Of a DNA stretch of 64,000 nt, positions 25,855 to 37,034 are shown in pieces (within the stretch, counting starts at the first letter, position 1; each line of letters starts with the position of its first letter). A program made the position numbers and the translations under genes. Source of the stretch: Stenopsyche tienmushanensis (taxonomy: Eukaryota > Arthropoda > Insecta > Trichoptera > Stenopsychidae); NCBI GenBank assembly GCA_008973525.1, contig WACJ01000517.1, forward strand, positions 1,550,001 through 1,614,000, written 5' to 3'. The notes beneath the pieces are model-generated. The model searched no databases. It saw nothing but the letters and a program-made list of their open reading frames with translations, and was not told where the DNA came from.

Positions 25855-26999
25855 GAATCCGATCCCGGGATTAATAAACGTAATCCCGAAAAATTCGGTA
25901 TTGAAATTTTTATCTAACAGAAATCGTACACCTCACCAACACGATGAAGGCTACTAAATCGAGACATTCCCGCCGAAATCTGGTCACTTGGAAACAGTAG
26001 CGTAACTATTAATTGGCGAGCTTAGGCGACGCCTAGGGGCAGTAACTGTCTAATCTATTTCGGGACTGCATTAGACCATCACGGGATCAGTCCCGGGATC
26101 CCGGGACCGGGATTTTCAATAGTTTAAGAGGTTAAATTGATGAATTTGATCAAAAATTACTAATAAGTCCATTTGTTTAATATAAAAAATAGCCTGAAGG
26201 TGAAAGAATTTTATTTATTTAAGAAAAGATAAAGATACAATTAAAAAGTTGATAAATAAAACACTAAAAAATCAAATATTATTTTGAAAATATGCCCAAA
26301 GTAACATTAAAGCATCGAGTGTTTCATCATTTAGTCTGGATCACATTTTGGGAGTCATGCAACCTGCTACTAAAAATGCACGCTCGTTGCAGGTATCGTC
26401 ATCAGATATTTAAATGGTAGTTCGAGTCAATGACCGCGTGAACCTCCATTTTCGTACAATACCGTCAATGTGACTGATAAAATTCCTTTCTGCTGAGACA
26501 CGGCCTTAAATTCGCAAAAATCCCGATATCCCGACAAATTATTTATTTCAGTCGCTGCAGCTGAATACTTATATACCATAATATTTTGATGTGATTCGTA
26601 ATTATATTACGGAGGAATACAAAAATTCTGAACCTCATATCTATTATATTTCGTATCGATATTCCCATTATTAGAGTCGAGGTGTAGTAAATACATCATC
26701 GGTAGGTAAAGGTTAATATAACAATTTGAAAAACATATGTACTGTATATAGGTATGCATAGATTAGACAGTTACTACCCCTAGGCGTTGCCTAAGCTCGC
26801 CCGTTAGTAGCTACGTCCACTGTTTCCAAGCGTCCAGATTTCGGCGGGAATGCCTCGATTAAGTAGCCTTCATCGTGCTGGTGAGGTGTACGATTTCTGT
26901 TAGATCAAAATTTCAATCTCGATTTTTTCGGGATTACGTTTACTATTACCGGGATTCATGAGCAACTAAAACTGTCCGAGATCCCGAAATTGGATTCCC
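25855..26999 (-). mobile_element. hAT family A element with nested or rearranged ends
   Basis: It starts AGGGAATCCGATCCCGGGAT and ends, reverse-complemented, AGGGAATCCAATTTCGGGAT. Roughly 170-190 bp at the two outer ends are inverted copies of each other. A second terminus-like GTCCCGGGATCCCGGGACCG block lies at about 26090-26110. A minus-strand scrap at about 26400-26320 reads ERAFLVAGCM, then SRLNDETLDALM, the hAT C-terminal dimerisation region, with an internal stop. The flanks do not show a clean 8-bp duplication. Confidence 0.75.
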
Positions 27000-27255
27000 T
27001 TGGCATGCGTATCGCGGACTGAGAGGTTAGGATTCAAAAGTTTGTGTGCACTCTCTCTCTCACCTCGAAGATCGACTGTCTCTCTCTCTCCGCCACATTT
27101 CGCACGCTTCAATCTCCCTCCCCCCGCCCCGCTTCACTTCATCAGACCAATATGCGCCAACATAGTGCATCCGTTAAACGTCTCGCAAAACAAATTCTGC
27201 ACACGAATAATTCCATATATCGTTTTTTTAAGGAAAGCATTTTTCATCTGGATTA
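27000..27255 (-). repeat. C/T-rich repeat, inverted relative to 41.55-41.7 kb
   Basis: Starts directly after the hAT end at 26999. Shares GTGCATCCGTTAAACGTCTC-like and GCAAAACAAATTCTGCACAC-like sequence with the reverse complement of about 41545-41600, plus a (CT)n-rich, CCCCGCCCC-containing stretch. A weaker relative lies at about 20665-20710 within the Helitron-like element. Overlapping plus-strand ORFs here are low complexity and I do not call them genes. Confidence 0.5.
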
Positions 27256-28436
27256 AGATAATCCTTCCAAAATATAAATACTTCTGTTCTTACAAAATTA
27301 TTAGGACAACAGGATAACATTGCCAACATAATTTTGTTTTGCAAATTATGTTCTTTTTAATGCAGCAGTAACTTTGTAGATGGTTATCGGGACTATCAAA
27401 GAATAGCGCCGATCGTATCCAGCCTGGAGTTTAAAGTCTAATTGATTCCAAATAGGTTACATTGAATGCATTACCGCAACATAAGATCACAAATCGACCC
27501 TGATGAATAGAAAATCAGGGTTGAGCTTAATGTATTCAGTCCCATTTCGATTGTCTTCCATTATTGCACAGATTATCTTGCATTAGCGAGAAAGATTGGA
27601 ATCTTGCACAGAATAATGCATCGCAATATATATCGAAAATTCGATCGGAAAATATAAGATCGGTTATTCGATCCGTATATCCTCTGCTCGATCAATCTGC
27701 ACCTCAGGTTCTTTTATTGCTTTTTAATCGCCGAACTAGAAACAAGCATTTCCTCTGGATGATCTATTATAAAATTAGTAATTGAAATGTTTCGTAATCA
27801 TTTCCTACATTCGTTGCGTACCATCCAACCGAATTGCGATGCAGAGATTCGGTTTTATCGGCTATCGAAACCGAATCAATCCCGAAACATTCAGTCATTA
27901 ATATCTTCAGTGAATGTGCGCATATCAATTTTAGCCTTATTACAATTTGATAAGTCTTTGTCTATTTTTGAAACATTAATTTATTTAAATGTCACTTGAC
28001 CTATATCGTAGTATAACAAGTACAAAAAGACAACTTCTCATTGATAAAATGATTCGTGTATGTTGAAATATGCAAATTTTATGTAGATGCAATTATTGTT
28101 TAATCTCTATGACGAAGAACATATCGATTTTATGCATACTATTAACACATTAAATACGGGAAGCTTAGCAATATGTTCTATGTCGGCTGATAGTTACGTA
28201 TGGGGAGCATATTTTTATGAATTACGCTGTTTCTTTAATTTTTTTTTACTTTGGTTATGAGAGTTTATTTAAACTATTTTTTGAAAACTGAGCACATTCC
28301 CAATACACAGAGACCAAATATTATATTTAATTTTCAGAAATATATTTTTCCAATATTCCCACTTATATACAACGCATTTTATTTGCATGTTAAACCCTCA
28401 TGATTTAATGCAAATCATCAACGTATATTTATAAAA
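27256..28436. other. AT-rich, no gene seen
   Basis: Short ORFs at 27564-27785 and 27787-27999 have no recognised domain. Confidence 0.4.
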
Positions 28437-28438
28437 TA

Positions 28439-28613
28439 CACTTGGGTCTGTTTTTATGCGGATCTTTTTTATGCGAATTTGAAGTTATGCGATTTTTAAA
28501 AATATTAGAACCTATCCCTCAGTTTTCTACGTACTTCAAGTCTTTTTTTATGCGAATTTTTTACATGCGACTCTCCGTGGAACGTATCTATCGCATAAAA
28601 ACAGACCCAAGTG
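28439..28613 (+). mobile_element. 175-bp TA-flanked MITE (family M)
   Basis: The terminal inverted repeats CACTTGGGTCTGTTTTTATG and CATAAAAACAGACCCAAGTG match perfectly over 20 bp and on into CG. TA dinucleotides flank both sides (28437-28438, 28614-28615), as expected for Tc1/mariner-type insertion. The interior repeats TTTTTTATGCGA-like words on both strands. A degenerate copy lies at 15330-15491. Confidence 0.85.
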
Positions 28614-28899
28614 TACTCCGAAAATGATGTCTTGAAAACAACCCCCAATCTGGTCTCAAATAAAAAATTGTAAGCCATAAATTATGAAGCAAGAGAATGC
28701 AATAATCTATGTAGATCATTGAAATGCCCCATAAAAAAAATATGTATCCCTTATTTAAATCTCATCCAAGAAAGTTGTAAGCAAAGCAAAAAAAAACTAA
28801 ATCGACTGATATTTTAGTGATATGTCCAAATCATCAATATCATAATCTAAAATTGTGACATAATGGAAATTACTTCACTTATTTTTTCTTCGTAATATT

Positions 28900-29290
28900 T
28901 TTTTAGATCAATCTCATAATGTCGGATTGATTTTTTGGTAATGAAAACCCTTTTAGTGTAACATATTCACAAATGGAATCACTATTCGTAATCTCTCTTA
29001 TGGAAAAAGCATCCAGCGCAGGTAGCCGGGCAACGATTTTTGAAGGCGTATCCTCTTCACAAAATTTATTATTGGTGGTTGGAATATTTTTATTCTTTTC
29101 GCACTGTTTGAACATTCCGCATCGGTGATGTCATCTTTGGTATTTTTATTCAAAAAATTCCGATGTACCCTTTCAAGATGCCTCGTTATTCCAAGTGTGT
29201 TTGACCCTTTTGCATGTGATTTTTTTGGACGGTGGGTGCATTGGCCTAACTCAGGGGTGCCCAACATTTTTTGCCTTGGGAGCTACATTT
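28900..29290 (-). mobile_element. hAT transposase relic with BED finger, minus strand
   Basis: Minus frames read GQCTHRPKKSHAKGSNTLGI-TRHLERVH, then AECSNSAKRIKIFQPPIINF and, in another frame, SKIVARLPALDAFSI. This matches the relic at 15960-16300. On the plus strand at about 29252 it is bounded by CAGGGGTGCCCAACATTTTT, a plausible hAT terminus. Confidence 0.7.
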
Positions 29291-29389
29291 CATTTTAAAA
29301 TTGTCTCGGGATTAACTTATAATATGATTCTTATTGGAAATTATTTTGAGAGCGTGTCGTTACTAGGGGATCCCGAACATTTTTAGGTA

Positions 29390-30850
29390 CTTAAGAATCC
29401 CGGGATTAGAAAACGTAATCCCGAAAATCCCGGGATTGAAATTTTCATCTAACAGAAATCGTACACCTCACTAACACGATGAAGGCTACTAAATCGAGAC
29501 ATTCCCGACGAAATCTGGACGCTTGGAAACAGTGGCGTAATTACTAATTTACGAACATAGGCGATGCATAGGAGCAGTGAATGTCTAATCTATGTATACA
29601 TATATAACGTACATGTATGTTTTTCAAATTGTTATAGTAACCTTTCTCTACCGGTGATGTATTTACTACACCCCGACGAATAGTGGGAATATCGATATGA
29701 AATATAATAGATACAGGGTTCAGAATTTTTGTATTCCTCCGTAATATAATTACAAATCACATCAAAGTATTATAGTATATAAGTATTCATCTGCAGCGAC
29801 GGAAATAAATAATTTGTCGGGAAATCGGGAATTTTGCAAGTTTTAGTCCGTGTCTCAGCAGAATGGAATTTTATCAGTCACATTGATGGTGTTATATGAA
29901 AATGAGGGCTCACGCGGATCATCAACTCGAACTAGCATTTAAATATCTGATGACGATACCTCCAAAGAGCGTGGAAGCTGAGCGTACATTTTCAGCAGCA
30001 AGTTGTCTGACTTCCAAAATCAGATCCAGACTAAATGACGAAACACTAATGTTTAATGTTAATGTTACTTCGGGCATATTTTCAAAATAATATTTGATTT
30101 TTTAGTGTTTTATTTATCTATTTTTGAATTGTATTTTTATCTTTTCTTAAATAAATAAAATTCTTTGGCCTTCATATCAATTCAGCAATAGGATCAGCGG
30201 CAATCATCATAAAAATTCCGATACAACTACGCAATGCAATTGGCGTCCAGAAAGATCGATGAAAGAGAAGGGGATCATTAAACCGTGTATAAAAGAGGTG
30301 CAGAGCACCATACAGCAAGTCAAGCTCTCCTTGGGGAGTCGAGCTTCGGCTCGACGACCGTAAGTCAAGCTCTCCTTGGGGAGTCGAGCTTCGGCTCGAC
30401 GACCATCAAAATCTTCTTCTCCTTCGGGAGTCGAGCTTCGGCTCGACAACCGTCACCGTCAAATTCGAAGCTTCTTCGGGAGTCGAGCTTCGACTCGACG
30501 ACTGATAGAGTCAGTCCTGAGTGCCGAGTCCCGAGTCCCCGATATAACTTTGGTTGAGCTAGCAGCGTTGAAACTCGGTCTACGCCTCGCAACCGTAGCC
30601 TCTACAAGTGAAGACAATAAAATATTCAAAAGAAGAGGCCATCTTTGAAATTCATCGTCCGAAGATTCACCATAGTGATTTTTTATATTGAACAAATGGA
30701 CTTATTAGTAATTTTTGATCAAATTCATTAAGGTAATTTCTTAAAATATTGAAAATTCCAATCCCGGGATCCCGGGACTGGTCCCGCGATTGTTTAATGA
30801 AATCCCGAAATCCCGGATCGAAATTTTGACTCGGGATTGGATTCCCTAGT
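29390..30850 (+). mobile_element. hAT family A element with dimerisation domain and internal insert
   Basis: The left end is near AATCCCGGGATTAGAAAACG. The right end reads CGGGATTGGATTCCCT at about 30850. An open frame at 29896-30090 encodes EAERTFSAASCLTSKIRSRL-NDETL, the hAT C-terminal dimerisation (Dimer_Tnp_hAT) region. It is the best coding remnant of family A. Compared with the sibling at 26.1-26.3 kb, about 500 bp (roughly 30173-30677) are inserted near the 3' end. Confidence 0.8.
30318..30500. repeat. Four tandem hairpins, GTCGAGC-TTCG-GCTCGAC type
   Basis: The 18-nt palindrome GTCGAGCTTCGGCTCGAC occurs at 30338-30355, 30383-30400 and 30430-30447. A variant, GTCGAGCTTCGACTCGAC, is at 30482-30499. 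The first two sit in identical 45-bp units (30318-30362, 30363-30407) apart from the last few bases; later spacing is 47 and 52 bp. Each of the first three is a 7-bp stem closed by a C(TTCG)G loop, an unusually stable tetraloop in RNA. Confidence 0.85.
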
Positions 30851-30864
30851 CAGCCGTCAGAAAA

Positions 30865-31530
30865 TTCGTCATCTTATGCTCTTCCACTTTACAATGGTTT
30901 GTAACGCAATACAGACATCTAAGAAAATTTGTAGTGTTTACGCCAAAATTCTTAAAGTCAACAAGTGTCAATGATGATTTCGAAGATTCTCAAGTGACAA
31001 TTTTAGCCTAGTTGATGACCACCGAAGTGGGAGACCTACTGAATTCGATACTAGGAGACTATCTAGGAGAAACTAGGAGAAACTATCAATGCATACATTT
31101 ATTGCTCAAAATTGGACAGAACAAAAAGTTATTAGAAAAACATACAAATTTCGTCAACTGAAAAGACGTGATATTGCATCATGATAATGTCAGAACCCAT
31201 GCAGCTAAAGTAACCCAGGAAAAAATTAAGGAACTCAATTGGGAACTGCTACCTCATCCGCCATATTCGCCAGATATTGCGCCGTCTGATTATTATTTAT
31301 TTAAAATTCTAGGCACTCCATTGAAAATAAGATATTTTGAAATGTAAATGAAGTTCACCTAAATAACTATCTTTCGTCAGTCAGCCTCTTTTTATAAAAG
31401 AGAGATTGAAACTTTGCCTGAAAGATGGCAAAGAGTTGTAAATAATAATAGAAATTATATAATTGTTTGAATAATTCAAATAAAATCGTAACAATTTATT
31501 TCGTTTTAATTCGAAATAATTGATTACTTA
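30865..31530 (+). mobile_element. mariner transposase relic
   Basis: Frames read KIRHLMLFHF, then SKKICSVYAKILKVNKC, FRRF, LVDDHRSGRPTEFD (N-terminal helix-turn-helix region). Then, after a deletion, they read HHDNVRTHAAKV, ELNWELLPHPPYSPDIAPSD and YYLFKIL (C-terminal catalytic part), and ETLPERWQRVV near the end. The HHDN and PHPPYSPDIAPSDYYLF motifs are diagnostic for mariner. The central third of the protein is missing, and stops and frameshifts are present. It directly abuts the hAT end at 30850. Confidence 0.85.
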
Positions 31531-31549
31531 TGGGCCCCCCTAATATACA

Positions 31550-31740
31550 TTATCGAATATCGATATGAAATATAATAAAAACGGGGTTTTAGAATGTCAT
31601 ATGGCGTATTAAATACGTAGTATTGCTGGGGAAAGCTTAAGAAGGAAGCTTTTTTGAAATTTGGCATACTGTTTGCGGTCCGGCGAAAAGTCTATACGGC
31701 CCGGCACCGGACTGCGAACCACCGGTTGGGGAACACTGTG
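31550..31740. mobile_element. hAT scraps: family A internal piece and a CAGTGTTCCCCAACC end
   Basis: About 31550-31610 matches family A interior (ATCGATATGAAATATAATA). About 31700-31738, read in reverse, is CAGTGTTCCCCAACCGGTGG, a hAT-type terminus. Confidence 0.45.
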
Positions 31741-33331
31741 TTATCACAGGAGTGATAAACCTGAAAAACGGGGGAAAAAACGAAAGGCACGAGAGAAAAC
31801 ATCATGGCGGCATGACCAGGTTGGATGGGACAACTCCGCAAAAGGACGATGAACTCACCGCCTGATCTCAGACTTCGGAGAATGGAGCAGGGGAAACTGA
31901 GATCAGCTGTGCTTTCACCTGATCCAGATCCTTACCAGTGTTTTGGCAATTATTATATATATACAATTGGAAAGGAGACCTTTTAAATGAAATAAACGAA
32001 TGATGTCAATTTGTTCTGATTTCAACATTGACTATTGCCATCGACCTCAAATACTTTTTGTATTTCTAAAATATATCGTTCCGAATTCGTGTTTGCGTGA
32101 ATTTTTCTTATGATGATCATCATAAGAATCGGGGCCAGCAGAATATTAAAAGCATGATAAACGAAATCATTCTATGCAATTATAATTAGAACTAGAACTA
32201 CAATCGCGGGTCAGAAAATACCATTTCCGATCAACCAGAAAGGAGTTCATTTTTTACCCAGCATGACCCGCAAAATTAGGCCTTGGGTTTCAATAAGATC
32301 ATACGTTTTTATGATAAACGCGTATCTATTCGATATCGTGTGTGCCCAAAACCAACATTTTTGCGGTAGACATGAGCGGATATGTTCACAACAGCAGCAA
32401 AAAAATATATTAATTTGAATCGCCTTAGTTTCATGCATTGCAGCTCCATTTAATTGAAAATCATGGATTTTGCGGATTTACATAAAAAAAATTATGTATC
32501 TCAAAAATCATCTAATACATGTGAGTGTACGAATGTGAAGGCTAAATTGTTTACGGAACGCCGATGAAAACGTCTTTTTTTGTTCACTCACGTGTATATA
32601 TAAATATTTAATACCAATATGACGCTTATCTAATTAATAATTTGTTATGGTGACTCATTTCTTTTTGTTAGTGCAGAACGAATTATATTAATTCCACGAA
32701 GGCGAATCGCCGTTGATGGCGCCGTTGAGGATAAAGAACTCTGAAAATCCACTATAGTAATGACCATTTCAACATTTAGAGGAAAGCTAAAATATTTATG
32801 ATTACAAATAACAACATTAGGTGGCATGTGATTAATAATATTTACACAAAAATGTTTAGGAAAATTACGCAATATGTGTAACCCGACGGGAATGTGTTGA
32901 CATACCGTATTCGTTAAAAGCATAGATGTTTTTCATTGAAGACTTTTCCAGAGAAATAATGTTTCATATGATGGTATTGTATTGCCTTCCATGAATGGTT
33001 TGATTAAGATAGGATTATTTAAATAGGATAGGATATATGAATGATCATCATTACAGACAGTCTTTGATTCATATTTCCGATCCCTTAAATTTGTTTCCCT
33101 TAATCATGATATGAATATCAAATGTTACAGCTTTATCATTTTTTTCTAATATTTCAATATATTTTTTTAAACATAATTTTGAAAAATATCTAAAAAGTGG
33201 ATCAATAGATCTTATAGCGGATCTTACATCTTAAGAAGAATATGAAAATATTTATATTAAATGTATTCCAACTTATTGTTCCGTATGGGTGCCTTTGCCC
33301 AGATAAAGGCATTGTATCTAATAGTAAATAT
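31741..33331. other. Intergenic, no gene seen
   Basis: Short ORFs only; none with a recognisable domain. Confidence 0.4.
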
Positions 33332-33873
33332 CAGGGCCGTAATAAGGGCGTGGCAAAGCAGGCGCCCGCCACGGGCGCAACTAGGCTTGGAGCGCAAAAC
33401 GCAGAATGCTGACACGGTTTGCACATGGTTTTTATTTTATTTGACCATTCTATTTTACATGAATCAATACTGATTGACTCTGTCCGTTTTTATAATATAT
33501 ACTAAGTTGTCTAATCTTTATCGCTTAAGCACAATACAATAAAATAAAGACAACAATATCTTCGCCGATCTTAAAATTTAAACAACCCACGCCATTAATT
33601 TTCTTCGGACAATTTCTTTTTATAATAAGAGTTCATAATCATTCTGTAGACATGTTCAAATATGGCATCCGATAGCAAGGCACTCATTCGTCATATAAGC
33701 GGTCCGAAAAGCGGACCGATTGGACATACAGACCTTGTAGGCTCCCTCATAGGCTAATTTGCATAGGTGGGTCGCGCCAAATGAGGTCGCGAACGAGTCT
33801 AGACTTTCCCCTACTCATAAAAACTATATGTTTATATATCTTACTAATTTATGCTGCTATCTTAGTTAGTTTT
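33332..33873 (+). mobile_element. hAT family B copy 2
   Basis: The left terminus is CAGGGCCGTAATAAGGG. Aligns with copy 1 (23728-24265) to TTATCTTAGTTAGTTTTA at its end, and with the 5' part of the complete element at 46998-47406. No right inverted repeat was found. Confidence 0.65.
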
Positions 33874-35235
33874 AGAGAAATGATGGACCCATGTTTAATC
33901 CATGGCCAAACACTCAATTGAAACATCAACACGACGCTATTTTTGTTCCATTGTAAGCAAATGCGGTATCCATTTTGCGCACAGCTTTCTCATGTTCAAA
34001 TTTTCAGTCAATATGCGATGTACAGCATTTTTTAAAAGGTTTTCCGCGTCTGCTAACTCGCGCACTTAGAGCTGACAGTCGTCCAATACCATTTTGTGGA
34101 TGTCTTCTCTTCGCAAATGTCTGAAATTTGAATAATTTCCATTGCATGCATTAGTAACACTTGATCTGGTAAACTTTTTGAAAAATCATCACACAAGCAC
34201 GTAGTCATTTTGCAACTAAATATATATATATTATAGATTTATACTACCTTAATATTAATGTTTCTATGTGTGCCCATTGATCTATATATAGGACATCTTG
34301 TTATTATTGGTGGTTAGTGAGCTGTAAAAATGAATGATATTGTGATCAAAAAATGCATCAATCATAAAATCGGATTTGGGACGTTTCTTATCTTAGAAAA
34401 TTTATAGTTGGGTGCTAAAAATGTATCAATAACATAACTGGGTGCAGCAATGCATTTTTTCTTTCATATTACAGGTGTCGTCATGTAAAAGTATGAGAAT
34501 TCTCGCTTTTGAGCGAATAGCTTATGACATGACAATGAAATAAAGACATAAATATTAAATATTGGTTGGAAAATAATACAAGTTTTCTTTATAGAACTGT
34601 TTTATTCAAATATTCCTACATGCATATTTAATTGCAACATTGAGCCTTTCAATGCTCTTTGGTTAATTTATCATCGCAGCATGAATTGTAATTAGCCCCA
34701 AGTCAATCTACATCATTTACAAATTAATCAATAATAAGAAAATCATTTGTAATTATTACTTGATACAATTAAATTCTTGCTCAACTACATTCGCAATTTC
34801 AGAATGAATTCGTTTGCGACATGCGTGTTTCATTCAACTGCAAGACTTAGTTCGACAATGACGAAATTTAAAATGGTTGATTCAATCGCATATTTGGTTA
34901 ATTCTCGGTCAACATAATTATAATACAATTAATTATCTTATTCGGCGAACAATGGACTATATTTCCAAATCATTGCCATTCAATGATACGTCATCATTAA
35001 TGGGGATTCCCCATATTGCACGCGTATAACGTAAAATTCGCTATGACGGAATTCAAACAGGAACGTCACCGTGTAAAAAAGTCGTTTCGAAAGGATTAAC
35101 TAATGATATTTCAAAACATTTTCATACGAATTTCATCTTTTAACATAAAAAAGTTGTAAAGTATCATTATGAAATATATTGTCTAACATGATAATAAATT
35201 AAAATAAAGAGTCATAAGTTTTTGCGTTTTTGAAA
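33874..35235. other. AT-rich, no gene seen
   Basis: No supported gene or clear repeat boundaries. Confidence 0.4.
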
Positions 35236-36888
35236 TAACCATGAAAAAATACTGAAATCTGTGTTTTGAACACAGACCGATATTTTTTTTGGGTTAAAGG
35301 GTCTTTTGATACGTTTCACTCATAGACTATTCATCTTATGTCTTAAGTGTCAGGGTTGTAAAGTTTGTATAGTTGCACAGTTTTTTTTAACATTTTGAAA
35401 AAATACCCAATATTTCACATTTAAGGCGTCTTCTCACTTTACAAATTTAAAAAAATCGATTTTTATTTTTTTTTAAATTTTGAAAGTACATATTTTCAAA
35501 AATGTTATATCGAAATTTCATAAAGATCGGATAAGTCTAACTACATTTTTGGGCGACTGTTAAGTGACTACCTGAGAGCACCATGATATTCAGACTCATG
35601 GTGCAAGTACAAGAAAGTGGTGAAAAACAATCAGATGGAAACTTTTAAACATCCTTCTGCTCTAGCTGAGGATGTTCACGAGGTTTTGAAACCGATTTAT
35701 GAAGCTCTTCGGAGGAAATACCCAAAATAACAACGAGTGTTTCAACAGCTGTGTCAGGGCAATTTTTCTGCAACCAAAACTTTAAACGCGTTTATCTCAA
35801 AACAAGGTTTTTCGGTGGCTTGTTGATGAAATTTCGGAAACTATCCGGCCGATTGTCATGAAATTTGAATGACATATTTTTCATATATGCTATAGCGCAT
35901 ATCATCAGATTTTTGAAATTTTGATTTTAAGTAATTTTTTTTACAAAAAACTGCAAAAAAACGCGTTTTTTTTTTACTTTTTGTGTGTAACGTGCGCCAT
36001 TTTGTTATTTTCACGAAAATCAAAAATCTGATGATATGCGCTATAGCCACTGATATACTGAATCTTAAACTGTTTTATTTTTTTGTTTCAAATGACCCAT
36101 CTCGGAGATACCATCAACAAGCCACGAGCATAACATTTCTACACGGGTTTTTCGATGCTACTGTTTTATTATAATAATTGTTCAAAAATATAAAAAAATT
36201 TTTTTTTCATGTACTTAAAAGATGTGTTTATTACATAATATCCATTTTATTCCATAATTTTAAGCGAAAATCCTCGAAAAAAAATCCCGAAAATAGCCTA
36301 TTTTTGAGGCGCCTAAAGTGAGAAGACGCCTTAAATCGTCATAACTTTTTAATCTGTGGTTGTAATGCAACGAAATTTTTGTATTTTACAATGTATATTT
36401 GATCTAAATAAATCGTTATTTTATGCAATTGTTCTAAAGAAAATTACTTCTGAGCTTCCACATAAAATTTGCAAATTAATGATATATGTAAGCTTCTAAA
36501 TTGTTTAAACAAAAAAACTAACGACTATTTTGAACTTTGAGTTTAATTTTTTTTTAGATTATACCATTTCCAAAGATATACTACTTATTATACAAATTAT
36601 TGAATAAGTCGTTAAACCTGAAAAGGTGCCATTTTGGCAGGGTTAGAGTTAAGAAAATACTTTTTTAAGTTTATAATGTTTTTATTAAATTTATTTACAT
36701 AATTTGTTCAAATTGGCCACCTCTGCTTCGTATGCACGCACGACACTTTTTCCTTATTTCTTTTGGCAGCCTTATTCCATGACTCGCACGGTTTCCAATC
36801 TGTCACCAATGGATTTTTTTGCCTGGGGACGTTTGGTCTGGAGGGAGGTCTGGAGACCGTGCGAGCTACGGAATAGGGTACGTCTAGG
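35236..36888 (+). mobile_element. Family C (IS630/mariner-like) element interrupted by a TTAA-flanked insertion
   Basis: The outer parts, about 35236-35424 and 36331-36888, form one continuous family C element when the 906-bp insert at 35425-36330 is removed. Near its end a frame reads TVSNLSPMDFFAWGRL, resembling the SPDLTPLDFFLWG motif of DDE_3-type transposases. Other copies lie at about 39340-39985, 48355-48680, 55206-55724 and 58834-59520. Confidence 0.7.
35425..36330 (+). mobile_element. TTAA-flanked element, Kolobok- or piggyBac-like, with transposase scrap
   Basis: The inverted ends GGCGTCTTCTCACTTTA and TAAAGTGAGAAGACGCC are flanked by TTAA at 35421-35424 and 36331-36334. A plus frame at about 35595-35710 reads SDSWCKYKKVVKNNQ and HPSALAEDVHEVLKPIYEAL, then hits a stop. 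This resembles a transposase-like family I associate with TTAA-duplicating Kolobok elements. The interior also holds inverted arms around GCTATAGCGCATATCATCAG and GATGATATGCGCTATAGC. Confidence 0.7.
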
Positions 36889-37019
36889 GAATCCAATCCC
36901 GAGCCTAAATTTCGATCCCGGGATTTCGGGATTGCATTAGACCTTCCCAGGATCAGTCCCGGGATCCCCGGACCGAGATTTTCAATAGTTTAAGAAATTA
37001 CATTGATAAATTTGATCAA
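36889..37019 (-). mobile_element. hAT family A solo terminus
   Basis: Begins TAGGGAATCCAATCCCGAGC and continues through CGGGATTGCATTAGACCTTC and GTCCCGGGATCCCCGGAC to TTTGATCAAAAA, like about 26060-26160. It ends abruptly where unrelated sequence starts. Confidence 0.65.
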
Positions 37020-37034
37020 AAAGCATGACTTATG

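Noticed and set aside
27000..27317. Overlapping plus ORFs with Ser/Leu/Pro-rich translation
   Set aside because: They lie in a CT-rich dispersed repeat that recurs inverted at 41.5 kb.
30318..30500. CRISPR-like array of regularly spaced palindromic repeats
   Set aside because: Only four units, spacers are near-identical or related rather than unique, and the locus is in an insect-like genome inside a hAT copy.
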